This document shows positions 24,650-36,290 of a DNA stretch of 64,000 nucleotides, one piece after another (the first letter of the stretch is position 1; every line of letters begins with the position of its first letter). The stretch comes from Schistocephalus solidus (lineage: Eukaryota > Platyhelminthes > Cestoda > Diphyllobothriidea > Diphyllobothriidae), in contig WEDG01004561.1 of NCBI GenBank assembly GCA_017591395.1, positions 85,729 to 149,728 of the forward strand, read 5' to 3'. The notes under the pieces were generated by a model. The model made no database searches. It saw only the letters and a list, made by a program, of their open reading frames with translations, and had not been told where the DNA came from. The position numbers and the translations under genes were made by a program.

Positions 24650-25375
24650 CGTCAGTGAAGAGTCGGCCGGGAGAGCCCCTACTCATAAGTAAAGTCATTC
24701 CAGGCAGCGTGGCCAGCCGCTGCGGCTCCATCAGTCCCGGTGACATCCTGCTGGCCGTGAATGGCGTATCACTGGAGGCCTGCGGCATCAACGAGGCGGT
24801 GCAGCTGCTGCAGAACTCCGATGAAATCATCACCTTGCGAATCAAAAAGCCCGGTGGGCAATCGGCTAGTCTGCCACGTCCCTCGATGCTGGAGTACAAT
24901 AGTCACAACCATCAATTCCTGGACTGTTCCGAGGACAACGATATGAGCAGCGAGGTTCGAACCAGGACCTCGGCCGGCCAATTTGATGCTTTGAGTGCCT
25001 CTGGTTCCAGTGAAAACCTCTTCAGTGAAACTGTGGGTTGGTCACAGGGAGTGGGTCGATTGCACCACTGCCAACGCAACACAGCACCGAGAAGGACGAT
25101 GGCAGAGAACGTTTCCTGCGCTGCCACCGCAAACAGTTACAGCACCGCTGTCGGCGTCAATGCCCCGGTTGGAGTCGCATCTGCTTCTGAAGCCGCCCTG
25201 GAGCAGGTACAGAATCAGACCTGCTCACACCCTGGGGAAAGGAGATCAAAATCTTCTTCCCGCAGGCGATCCCGGGCTGCTCATCCTCCGACGGAGGAAA
25301 GTGGAAGCAGTGAACTGCGGATGAATGTCTCAGAAACGTCTTCTTCTGATTGGTTCAGTGAGGCCTTTTCCTCCG
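24650..25375 (+). CDS. Grip: GRIP-like exon: rest of PDZ5 and long Ser-rich linker
   Basis: Starting at 24650, the CG completes a GCG codon and the frame reads ASVKSRPGEPLLISKVIPGS, followed by VASRCGSISPGDILLAVNG, a helix B region (INEAVQLLQNSDE) and ITLRIKKPGG. This is a full match to the GRIP PDZ5 pattern KPGDPLVIS, then GDKLLAI, then DAVQILQ, then LKIRK. After residue 67 or so, about 175 residues of Ser-, Gly- and Arg-rich sequence follow, with RRSKSSSRRRSRAA and acidic ESGSSE patches and no fold I recognise. The donor is either GTAATT at 25376 or GTGAGG at 25358. Both leave one base and join the next exon in phase, so the end is uncertain by 18 bases. Confidence 0.9.
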
Positions 25376-26869
25376 GTAATTTCCACACTTATTTATTGGC
25401 CCATGTGATTTAAATTGGGCATTATTTTTGATTCCTTTTTCCTCGGTGAACATTTAAGGGTCTTAAACGTTCATGGCTAGTTCTTACAAAACAGTGTTAT
25501 AAATTGCATTCTACACATGCTCGGACATAAAGCACCGAACGTTAAAAAAACTCTGGGTAAGTTCTAATTCGTCTAAAGGCAAACCAGTTAAAGAGGAAAG
25601 GAAGCATACAAGTACACCCAATCGTTTTTGGACATTTGGGCATTTTTTTGGACATTTTTGGGCACATTTTTACTCCAATTCGCTAGTGTGCAGTGTCAGC
25701 AACGCAAGATCGAAGGGGTTTTCTTCGCAAATTTTAAATGTAATTTCGTTACCATGGGGTAGTTAAAAAGCCCGGGATATTGGCATTAGCTTAACTGTAG
25801 TAACCTACATGCATGAAGTTTCATATCAGCATGTTTTGCAAACTTTACATTACATCCACTAGCAGAAAGCTTTAAAAGCACACGCAAAATCACTTGTCCG
25901 TTAATACGTTCAGCTTCAAAATCCTGTCACCAGGCCTCTGAATGCTTTAAAATGCCACGCTACAAAAACTTCCCAACATATCACAATTTTCTCACAGATT
26001 ATTCGAGGATCAATTTGTTGAACCTCGCCACTTCCTCGGATATAAAGGTTGACTAATAGTATTAAAGTCGTTTGTGAACAGATTTGGTATACGACCCAAT
26101 CGAACTTTCTTCTCGTTTATTTATCGGTTCTTTTAGTAGTGACATTGGGGTATGCTGAGCTGAACACTTTACGCCTGGTAAAACTTATCTGGTTGTTGTC
26201 CGTGTTTGGTTCGTCTTTGAATTTCCGATAAAACTACTGTAACTCCTTATGATCTAACAATTTAATGCTGCAAACTTTTCGAGCAAGACTTGTAGCAAAA
26301 CGCTTTTTCGGATTTCAGTTTTTAAACGCCAGCAGCCGATGACTGAACAAAGTTTTTGGGTACATATACATATAAGATAATGGAGAGTTAAAATTATTTT
26401 TCGCTGTGATGCAAACGGTTCAAACATAAAATTTGGCTTATTTTTTGAGAAAATTTGTGGTTTGCTTGGTTAAAAAACTCCGCTCCTTAGAGAAATCGAA
26501 ACATTAGACTAATCAGTTCAAATAGCTGAAATGTTTAAATACAGAAATAAATACTATGCTACAGATGTCCTCATGCTAGCATCCAGGGGGTCATCATTTC
26601 CGTGTACTAAACTTAATCTAGTCCTAACCGTAGGCCTTACTCCAGCCCCATTAAATTTAAGGTAATGATACCTGCAATAGGAGAGCATATTTTCATGTCC
26701 TGTCATCAAAAGCAAATTTTACATTAAGGTTTTTATAGAAAAGGTATGATTGTGCCTAGGACAGCTCAAAGAGCCCAAATTCGGCTGTCAAAGAACCCCC
26801 TGGGGTATGTAGTGGATATTTTATTTGTCAAATCTACCGAGCTGATGGCGTTAGATTGGGTGCAAGCAA

Positions 26870-27125
26870 TAAGACCCTGGAATGGGAACACCCCAGGAAC
26901 ATAGGTGGTCATGCGCTCAATTTCAGGAAAATTTCAATAAGGGCCAAGGTGGGAGTAGGGTTAGAGTTAAGATTAGGATTAAGTTTGGGGTTCGGGTTGA
27001 TTTTTGGTTTTTGGGTTTAAATGCTAGAGTTAGAACACACGAATAAATACCCTTCCTGGAATGTAGAGAAAACACCCGTATTCCTGGGGCCATTCCAATT
27101 ACCGCGTTTTACCGAGTAACCATGT
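26870..27125 (+). mobile_element. Short foldback element with TTAGGG-like core
   Basis: The left end carries GGAATGGGAACACCCCAGGA and the right end, read in reverse complement, carries GGAATGGCCCCAGGAATACG. Between them lies a purine-biased tract of AGGGTTAGAGTTAAGATTAG type. The layout matches the copy at 37541-37939. Confidence 0.5.
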
Positions 27126-27463
27126 TTAACATACTAACCTGATGAAAAAACTGGAAGATACTTTGTATTACTTCACATTCAGCCAGATTATTCTACTAGA
27201 AATGAAGCATTTGTACTTCAACCAGGTGATAATGCTGCGGCAGATGTCGCAGACAAACTTCAGCTATCTTGATTCTTTTAGAAGGTAAACGGAGCCTTTG
27301 CAACCAAACAAGAAAACTCACGTGAAAACTGCTCGGTAAATGCAGATCATTTTCACGGTTCAAACATTAATTTGGATCCATAAACACTATAGATTTCTTG
27401 AAGAACATCAATCCAAAACCTACTTCGATAGAAGGTTTTGTCCCTACCATCTTCATAGGGCAA

Positions 27464-27488
27464 GAGAGAGAGAGAGAGAGAGAGAGAG
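27464..27488. repeat. (GA)n microsatellite
   Basis: About 12 perfect AG dinucleotides in intron sequence. Confidence 0.95.
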
Positions 27489-29814
27489 TTACGCTTTATT
27501 TTGAAATTAAAATTCCAAAACTTTCAGCAAAAAATGTCCTCCATTCACCGTGAATAAGGTTGGGAACACAAGCCACACAAACCGGAAGATCACAAACAAA
27601 ATGGTCAAAGATGCATATTAGCTCATAGAAGAATCGTTCTTGAATACGTCTCAAAATATCGACAAAATTGGACTTTCAAAGACCAATGCCGGCGTCGTGC
27701 GCCGATGACCTCATTTTTGTTGTTCAAAACAAATAAGGTTTAAGAATCGGTATCAAAATCGGGTCAAATAGGCTAACCGGCACAGATATCAGAATTTTCA
27801 CGCGCGAATGGAGAGCGGAAAAGATGGCGGCTCAATTTCAAAAGCCCGCTAGTAGGCAACAGTATGACTCGAAATATTTGAAATGGCCTACCTTTTCAAG
27901 AGGTGCCTATTCATGACCTGAAATGCAGGTCAAACATACTGTGGTTGTCGAAGCATTTGAGGGAAATCAATTTATGAGGCGTCCTTGTGCATTCAGTTTA
28001 GTACATTCTGTGTATCGGCTTAACTCGTCGTTATCAGGATAATATAGTCGGCGTAGTCCAAGTTGGTCATATATGGCCGTGGTCCAGAGTAGATAAAATA
28101 AAGCCGCGAGGGACTTTTTGAGAATCAAGTTAGTGAGTGGACTGGCGATATAAAGGATGTTTTCCGAACTCATGACTGGCGGTCGAACTATTGTAAACGG
28201 TTTTATGGGAAATTCATTTGATCATATCTCAGAGTTCATAGATAATGTTAACAACCTCGATTTTTTTCAATAGAACGTGAAAATTATTTTTCCGCTAGTT
28301 AGACTCGTGATGAAGGAAATCCAACTTTGCAACAGCGTTATAATAACCGAATTATGTAGCTTGCTGTTAGTCCCTGTTGGTTGCTAGGATTCAATGTACT
28401 GTAAATATGTGGTCAAAAAATCCGGCTCAGACATTATCAGGTCTCGAAAGATCAAGAGGCACACTCAGAAAACCAGAGCATGACAACAATGCAGATTTTG
28501 TAACCGGTTCTATGAAACCCACGCCGCAGTAATTCTTGTATTCGCTTACGTCCGGACTCACGCAGCGGCATGTGAGTCATAAAGATACTGGTTTCGCCGT
28601 CTCCTTGAACCAAGTTTTCAGAGTCAAAACAATATTTACTGGTCGGTCTCAGACCTTCACACTGTATGGCTGGTTACAGGGCTACTAAAATTCCAATCGC
28701 ACGTTCAGACATCACATCAGACATTCAATCAGCTAGTATTACTAGTGTGATTCCGATTATATAGTCCAGCTTGGTTGATGTCAGACCACACAACGGAACC
28801 ACGATAGCGGAGCACTGCGGAAACCCCCGACTCCGATGCAGCTATTCATACAAACGTTTTGAAAATGTCTTTTCACACTGCCTTATCAGTGCTCAGTATT
28901 AGCGGACCCCCAAAAGCCGTTTTATCTGCCTCTTCCTCTCTGTCGCAATAGTTAATCAAGCTAAATGATAAGTACCTTGTGGCAGTTGCGTTAAGGGGGT
29001 TTATTTTCGGGCTGCTTTTGGTCGTCTCGTGACCGTGCTATTATTCATTTATGCAATATATTTTCAGACCAGCTGTTTTGCTGGACCCCCCATCAGAACT
29101 GCTTATCGACCGGACTTAAGCATATGGCCTTTTGGCGACTATAATTTTTTAGGGTCCCACCTCGACACTCAAAGAGTGGATACCTGTGTTAGCCAGTATC
29201 TGGTTTAGTAGATCAACCAATATTCAAGAGAGGATGTCAGGGTTCGAATGGTTAATTGGGACTCATTTTATCCACTAGTTAAGCAGTCTTCTTCTTGTGT
29301 TTGGGTTTAGCTTCTGACCTCATGGGTTCGAAGATGCCACCTTAATTAAAATGCATAAATTATGCTTGAATTTTAACCCTAATGCTTCGTTAGACGATAT
29401 CTTCAATATGCGTCTTTGCCGATCTTAAGTCCGATTTTAATTATATAATAAAGATCAATGGTACTGCGGTGTATTTCAGAATGGTTGGAGTAAAATTGGA
29501 ATGTATCGTTTACAGCATTTTTCTTAAAATTACTGTTCAGTCCTGAAATTATTACTTGCTCCGCATTGCACAGGAAAGCGGAGGATAATGCAACCTAAAA
29601 AAATGACCTTTTAAATAGCCCTAGAATAATTTGGGTCTGTAAGTGAAAATGCGCACTTAAAAAGTAATTGACCCTTGGCACCCGGAAAAATTGCCATTCA
29701 TATTCCAGGGCATCCGCCGATAGGCAGATTGACTTCCATTCTGTAAGAACTCTCAAAATATTTTTCCTCCACCTATTTGATGCTCGATCACACGCTCCTC
29801 CCGGTTTTTTTCAG

Positions 29815-30194
29815 ATAAGCACATGGAAATCCTACGGGTTCGTCTCACACGACCCTTCCCCTCCTGTCCTTGGGGCATCATCATTTCGGGTACCGACGAC
29901 GTGAGCGATGCGCCTGTTGTGATTGACTCTCTTACACCTGGCAAACCCGGTGCCATTAGTGGCCTCCTGCGGCCCGGTGATCAGATTCTGGCAGTTAATG
30001 ACGTCAGTGCCACCCACGGACTTACACTCTCTCAGGTTATGGCCCGACTTCAACTGCCCTCCGAGCAGGTCCTCTTCTACATTGCGCGTCCAGTTGGCGA
30101 AGCAGCTCGCCAGCTAAATACCTCGAGAACCTGTTCAACTCGAGATGACAGCACGACGCAGTTGCTGAACGTGAAACAGCAATCTTCCTCAGTG
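29815..30194 (+). CDS. Grip: GRIP-like exon: complete PDZ6
   Basis: The exon follows TTTTTTTCAG and ends before a consensus GTGAGT at 30195, phase 0. It contains a whole PDZ domain: HMEILRVRLTRP (strand A), PWGIIISGTDD (carboxylate loop and strand B), PVVIDSLTPGKPGAISGLLR (strand C and helix A), PGDQILAVNDVS, helix B LTLSQVMARLQLPSEQV and the last strand LFYIARP. GRIP PDZ6 has LGITISGTEE, PIIISSLTKGG and GDRILAINSSS at the same places. The Gly-Leu-Gly-Phe loop is changed to Pro-Trp-Gly-Ile. About 40 polar residues follow the domain. In mammals PDZ6 binds ephrin and Eph receptor tails and can dimerise; whether this holds in the worm is unknown. Confidence 0.92.
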
Positions 30195-31149
30195 GTGAGT
30201 CGGCAGACCTTATGAAGCTAACCTCGACATGATCAGCCAGCGGGATTTTCAAATTTTGATCTACGTAATCCCTGCGTGGTGTACAGTTTGAAAGCGATGT
30301 TTAAATAGATTTTAAAGGCACAATATGCTTAAGTGGGGGCATTCAAACTGAAGTTTTCACGGAAGCCGACAGGTAGGACATAGGCAGCTCTACCAGTTAG
30401 GAGGGTGTGACAACTCCTACTTGGAGGTTCAGAGTAGGCTGCGGTATGCGACGTAGGATGGTTCTGTGGATCGGTGCGGACTGTCTTGGTAAAGAGACCG
30501 TGCGGAAAAATATGAAGTGAAATTTTTAACGTATTCAGTTGTGGAACTTCTGGTCGGGGTCGCTGTTGACTTAAGGTTTGAAAAATCATACAGGAAGTTG
30601 GAAGGCGACTGGGTTATCATCTAATTGTTCGACAAAAGCAGTCGAACTGATGCTTCAACCCTTTAGCGGGCCTGATCTTATAATTTTTGTGTCCGTAATG
30701 TCCACTTTCTTAAGGATCTTCTATGTGAAATGTCTTATGGTGTTTTACAAGTTCCATACCGCACTACCCTATTACGAACTCGGGTCTTGCACGTGCTTTT
30801 TCAAACAAAAGAGAAATACTGCTTGCCCATGGACCCAACAGTTTGACATAGCGCATCAGTTTGCACATAAAGAAGGTGTTTTCTACTTAATCAGAACTTC
30901 ATGATTTGCCAATGCACGCCCGTTCAACGCCAACCGCAGTAGGTGGAAATACTTGGAAGGTGATCACTCTTTCCGCATATATGCTCGAAGAATTCAGCAA
31001 TCATCTGGATGCTTGGTCTCAAAATGTGAACAAAAGTGCCTTTCCCTGGTATGCACACTTAGCACGCTTTCAGGTACAGTCATTCGAAGTGATTGTGACT
31101 TTTTTACGCCAACCACTAGAAGTGTACGGCATTCGACACTTTTTTTCAC

Positions 31150-31182
31150 ACGAGCACGCGTGCGCGCGCGCGCACACACACA
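31150..31182. repeat. (CG)n/(CA)n alternating purine-pyrimidine tract
   Basis: A run of GCGTGCGCGCGCGCGCACAC type, about 30 bases of strict alternation, the class of sequence able to adopt Z-DNA. Confidence 0.85.
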
Positions 31183-32530
31183 TAACTGTACTCTTTAGCA
31201 TCTCAGAATGGCTTTCAGCTCCTAACGAAAATTCACTTCTTTTCGTGTTGCCTTCCAGAGCTACTCGTACGCCAGCCCTTCTCTCCCTTAGTGCCAGGAT
31301 AGCCGCGGCGCCCCGTTGCGTGGCGTACATCGTCAGCAGTGATTACGCCAGTCGGTTGGCACATATAAGCTCTGTCTGGCCCAAGGGGCGTAGGGGAGGT
31401 ATATATTTTCTGCCTTCTGTGTGATCTCCGGCTCTTGCAAATCCTAATGCGAAATGTACTTTAAATTTATTTAATATATCATTCGGAAGGTGGATCATGG
31501 CTACGTGTTTTATTTCAAAAATAACCAACCATGGTTAAGAAGCGATGGTTAAGTAATTTTATCGATGGGAGGTCTGTCTAACATTTTCAAAGCGTATTAA
31601 GCCAATTTAACGTCACATGACTACAAGGAAGTTGCTCTTTAGGGGAGGAGGGTCAATTTTCCTCTCCCCAACATCACTTTTTGCTCTTTCGAGAAGCGAG
31701 CGTGCCTTGCGTGGTCGTCTTACATTTAATCAGGTGTTGCGAGAGCCTAGACTATTTGAGCTTACATTTTGTGCGAGACTGCGACTGCGTGATTATTCTT
31801 CATCCGCGTCGCCTCCCTGACACTGAAACATTTTTGAGGTAGTTTTTCCTTACTCAGTAGATGATGGCAGCCAAGTTGTTATGAACTTATATGAGCACAT
31901 AGGAGAAGTGATCAAAGTGAGCTCCAGACCACTTTGTTGCACATTTTGTAACCAAAGTCGCAGATCCTTTTAGATTATGCTGAGCTTCTGTCGCTGGCTC
32001 GACCCAATCAGATATTTTTCTAATTCATCCTTTCGAATGAGAATCAACAACATTTTTCATCATAGACGGTTTATACGCTTACCGTTAAAACTTATGCATG
32101 TTCCCTAGCGGAAAGGGATTTCGGCTTTATTGGTTTAAACTCAAAACTAAAGTATTTTCAGAATATTTATAATAACGTTGGTAATAAATAAAGAATTTCG
32201 GATCAACTAACCATAATAATTAAATAAGATTTTGTACCGCTTCAAATCCTACTCAACAGTATTGTCATCTCACTTGGACTAGCATCTCTCAACGGCCAAT
32301 CTTGCAGACACCATTGTTTGCTTCGACGTGTCTGATGATTTGGAACAACTCTCAAATATATAATTAAGCAAAACAGTAGCAGCACAGGAAATTTGCCCAC
32401 ACGGTATGTAGTATATGTAGAATGCAGTTGCTATTTTAAAGCACTCGTTTACCAAATGTAGTAGCTTCAGAATTCACCGCAGTTGTCCATACTCGGGAAG
32501 ATGATAGCCTATTCATGAATCTGTGACATT

Positions 32531-32770
32531 TGTTGGCTATTGGCATGATAATTACTGGATAGTCCAACACTATTGGTTATTGGCATGATAATTACTAGAT
32601 AGTCCAACACTATTGGTTATTGGCATGATAATTACTGGATAGTCCAACACTATTGGTTATTGGCATGATAATTACTGGATAGTCCAGCACTATTGGTTAT
32701 TGGCATGATAATTACTGGATAGTCCAACACTATTGGTTATTGGCATGATAATTACTGGATAGTCCAACAC
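32531..32770. repeat. Minisatellite, six copies of a 40-bp unit
   Basis: Six exact 40-base steps fill 240 bases. Each unit contains TTATTGGCATGATAATTACT followed by GGATAGTCCAACAC. Only a few substitutions are seen: the first unit has TGTTGGCTAT at its start, the second has ACTAGAT, and the fourth has CCAGCAC. The units are therefore recently copied. No open frame depends on it. Confidence 0.97.
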
Positions 32771-34628
32771 TTCAGCAATGACAATGCGGGCGGGCTTCAG
32801 GTCTGCACTCCCCGTGTAGCTCATTACTCTGCCAAGACAAACGTGTAACACTATAGAGGCAGATGGAGGGGATTGATCGTTTCTCTAATTGGTTGACTGC
32901 TGGCAGGGAGTCCTGCCTTACGCAGCTCGCAGCTCATGCGCTTGTCACTTTTACAGAGGATATCATTCCCCTTGAATGTTCGGGTGTTACCGAGTCCCGT
33001 GGTGTGAATCATAACTTGATAATTGATGTAATCTCTCCTCACTGCTGATGCTTGTTTGACCATCCCAGTCCAGCTACTGACCCTTTCAGTCTCCCGGCGT
33101 GGTGGCTTTGCTCAAAACTGCACTGGACACCGTAATTGCCTCCAGATGTTTTCTTTTCGTGGTAGCTCAGCTTTTAGACTCATGACTCGAAGGCAGGTAT
33201 CTATGTAACCGCACACCCAGTGTTGTAGGTCAGAACGGCTGTTGTATTCGAAGGCCCGCTATCATTTGAATCCGGGTGTGGTTTGTTTTTTCTTATTGTC
33301 GCTCTATAAGTCGTTTGACAAAGTTTCGTGCGTAAGTGTTCTCCTGCAGAAGCAATTTGAGTTTTGTGGCCTTCGGATCCAACTCATTTCATACCAGTTA
33401 TCACCACTGTAATGAACGTACTACAACATAAGGCAACGGAAACGAGCATCACACAAAATACAGAGAGTTGAGCCGCATGTGGGAGCTACTTACTGTGATA
33501 GGTGAGTAAGTGAGGTAGATGCAGTTTAAGTCTGCCCTCATTATAATCCAACGCAAACCACTGTCCATGCACCGTCCTGCTGTGAAGCATACGGTCAACA
33601 TCGTCGGACTACGACGATCGAACTGTCGTGATAGGTGAGTGCATGTTTTGAATAACAACGCAAATCTTAAAAAAATGCCCACCCTGTGCGGACTCTATAT
33701 CCGCCGTGGTTTCTTATTATGTTCAGTTCAGTGTATTTTAGGGAAGTAGAATTATGCCTTTTGAACTTTCTATTTGCCACAAACTAACCAAAAACTTGCA
33801 ACTACCTAAAGAAATTACAGAGTAATGTGAATGCACACCTGGTTTCACATTCTTTCATTTTAAGGGTCATAGAAACTAGAAACACTTGTTCATCCAGCAT
33901 GTGTATGTTAAATTTTCAGGACTAACCTAAAGCGTCAGACGGCGATCGGGTCTGCCTCGCAACTGCCTCCCGGGATGCGCTATTTCGTCTGTATTAACGA
34001 GGACATAGTGTAAGAATGGTGCAAATATTCTGTACTTGTACATTTTACGTACGGGGGTTAAAATGACAGAATTGACCGTTGCAGTTGCTAGCAGAGAATA
34101 AAACGTGGAAGAACTCAAAAACCAGATCTTTATTGACTGTGCAATTCGAATTTTCTTAGCTTTGTGCATGACTGTCCACTTTTTAACTTTCGTGATTAGC
34201 CCCGCCAGTTAAATGAATTGATTAATAGGTCTTCTGTCCATATCCGTTGAGTAAATAAAGGAATTTAGCGCACATATATTAGGAAACCGTTCTCAAACGT
34301 GCATTTTAATTCGTAGGGTTGTCCGACAGTGCAGCTCCCCTTCAAAGAAACCGGAAAGATCGTTGAAAAATTAGGGGGCAGCAATTTTGGATGTTATACT
34401 AACGAGTGCCAACTCCATTTAGTTTTTCAAAAAAGAAATTTGTATGAAAAATTGATTTAGTCAAGATGTTCTTCCTGGAAAAAATGAAGCAAATAGGTTA
34501 TTTAATAAAAGTATAGTAAAACACTGAGAAAGTATAAAAACTTACAGGAAGAGGGGTGTAAACTAAAGGGCTATAGCCCGATTAAAGATGCAGTCAGGTT
34601 ATTCGTGCAAGTCAGTTTTGTTGCGCGG

Positions 34629-34636
34629 TATATAAG
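34629..34636 (+). promoter_or_regulatory. Possible TATA box in a GC-flanked context
   Basis: TATATAAG is flanked by GC-rich bases (GCGCGG before, CCGCCCC after) about 90 bases upstream of the 99-codon frame at 34723-35022. In an AT-rich intron such a string can occur by chance. Confidence 0.2.
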
Positions 34637-34722
34637 CCGCCCCAAACAGCCCACGTTCCGAAGACTCAGACGGTTGGCTTAAAACCAATTACAAGTCCAT
34701 TCTTAAAGACTCGCCTGATAAT

Positions 34723-35022
34723 GTGAGGAAAAGGGGGTTGCATTCTGACTTAATAAGGCATTTAAAGATGAACTTGACTAACCTGACTCGACCAATACAC
34801 AATGAACTCCGGTTAGGCGGTTCGGGCGAGGACCGAAATATGGTTGGCTTTGTACACAGATCGGAGACAACCATAAGGCTCCAGGTCATGAGGCCACACA
34901 ACCCACCGTCACGGCAAAGGAAAGGTTTGGGGTCGTTCACCGGCTCTGGTGCAGTTGCAGACAAAGCAACTTTTTCGGAAAATCTTAGAGCTTACTTTGG
35001 GCGCAAACGGCCGAGCAAGTAG
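34723..35022 (+). other. Unrecognised 99-codon open frame
   Basis: The frame opens with MRKRGLHSDLIRHLKMN and ends with FSENLRAYFGRKRPSK, which is basic and polar with no domain I recognise. It lies between a TATA-like string and an (AGG)n array. It could be a coding remnant of an unidentified repeat. The opposite strand is also open (34964-34689), which lowers the value of either frame. Confidence 0.2.
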
Positions 35023-35050
35023 CAGAAGTAGTAAGGAGGAGAAGTAGGAG

Positions 35051-35091
35051 TAGGAGGAGGAGGAGGAGGAGGAGGAGGAGGAGGAGGAGGA
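35051..35091. repeat. (AGG)n microsatellite
   Basis: About 13 units of AGG/GGA with few interruptions, after a shorter impure stretch from 35030. Confidence 0.95.
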
Positions 35092-35523
35092 ATGACGTTA
35101 GCTCTCAGATTGCAGTCTATTTGATGGAACCCAGTGACATTTTCAGGTTTCACAAGGTCAAAATCCTCAGAAGAGTTACCTATCGCATGAGCCGTGAGCT
35201 GCTTGAGTCATGGTGCTCAGGCCCGCAGTCCATCAACAAGTGTACTGACCACCCGCTCTCATACTTTGTGCCGAGACTTTGCCTGCGTAAGGGAATCAGT
35301 CACGTGGGTGAGCCTGGAATAACCATTTCGAACTTATTAGCCGTCAACGGCTACTTATGCTTACTTTCTAACCATTGAGCCATGGGCTTTTTGTCTTATC
35401 GATTGTTATCGGGTATATTATTAGTCTTCATGGGGAAAGAGTAAGACCCTTAACACGATCGGTATGCACCCTACTATCGCTGCCCATATACTCGTGGCAG
35501 CCACCGGGATAAAAAGTCCGTGT

Positions 35524-35580
35524 ATCAATGGTTGGGGTGTCGGACTCCAGACCAACAGGCCGGAGGTTTGAGCCTTGGCA
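35524..35580 (+). repeat. tRNA-like sequence, possibly a SINE head or tRNA pseudogene
   Basis: The order CAATGGTTGGGGTGTCGGAC, then TCCAGACCAACAGG, then GGTTTGAGCCT resembles a D arm with internal promoter box A, an anticodon arm and box B (consensus GGTTCGANTCC). The anticodon stem has a mismatch and no clean acceptor stem is seen, so it is not a working tRNA. It lies about 200 bases from a LINE remnant. Cove-type scoring was not possible. Confidence 0.35.
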
Positions 35581-35789
35581 GTTTAAAACTCTGGGGTTGG
35601 GTATGACTGACTAGTGCTGGCTGTAAGTCAGAAACTATCATTTCAGTCTCCTTCGTCCTTGTCTTTAACGTTAGCTTACCGTAGACTGTCGGTGTCTCTA
35701 CGTCGGACAGAAGCGATATCAGGATGGTGACAGGGCGTTTCTCCAGTTTCATGTTCAGACAAAGGCCGCGGAGATTTCAGACTGAGTGC

Positions 35790-36290
35790 TGTGGCAGGCC
35801 ATGGTTTTGTCTGGTTTACGAGATCCGACTTGCAACTTCATCGTCAATCTTCAGGTATCTTGAGATTTTACTGAACTGGTAGGCAGACTTATCCATAGAT
35901 GCGAGGCGAGTTCCATTCATGCTGATCCTGGGCGCGCTATATTTTTAAGGCGTGGCTGGTTGATACATAATCATCGTCTTCGTGGTGTTGATGGCCCGTC
36001 TGAAGTTTGTGCAGTAAAAGTCAAAGTGGTGCCTGCTCCATTTCACGTCCGCTTTAGGCATGATTTTGAGCGCGCAATCACCCGGGAACAGGAAATCATG
36101 AATATTAGTCGTGAAGACTCGCGTAGAAGCTTGCATTTGATAAATGTTGATCAACTGTTCGTCAGTCGGGTAATCGACTTTTACTACTGGCCGAAACCTC
36201 GTGGTATCAAAATGGTGGAAGAGGGGATCCAAGTTGCAAATCCTTGGCAGAGGCCATGAAAAGAGAACCACGTTTCAGGCCGTAGAGTTC
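35790..36290 (-). mobile_element. LINE reverse transcriptase fragment around the catalytic loop
   Basis: The minus-strand frame 36271-35945 contains STRVFTTNIHDFLFPGDCAL at about 36125-36066 and INTTKTMIMYQPATP at its end. Other frames continue with SAPRISMNGTRLASMDKSAY and YLKIDDEVASRIS down to about 35800. These follow the palm and thumb of the same LINE family as the 11-17 kb element, covering the segment deleted there. The catalytic FADD has become FPGD (about 36088-36077), so the first aspartate is lost. It is a truncated, dead copy antisense to the host gene. Confidence 0.78.

Larger units (their letters stand above)
25376..29814 (+). other. Intron of 4.4 kb between PDZ5 and PDZ6 exons
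   Basis: AT-rich intron ending in a strong pyrimidine tract and TTTTTTTCAG. It holds one TTAGGG-like foldback element (26870-27125), a related tract near 26600-26660 and a GA microsatellite (27464-27488). No other gene is visible. Confidence 0.8.

Noticed and set aside
31259..31399. GC-rich stretch with an excellent acceptor (CTTCTCTCCCTTAG at 31291) and a GTATAT donor
   Set aside because: The frame needed after the PDZ6 exon (phase 0) hits a stop after about 16 codons. The open frame has the wrong phase, and the 49636 exon already completes the phase chain.
33155..33275. GTAGCTCAG and ATTTGAATCCGGG strings resembling tRNA boxes A and B
   Set aside because: The spacing is too long and no stems form. 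Kept only as a weak hint of an old SINE.
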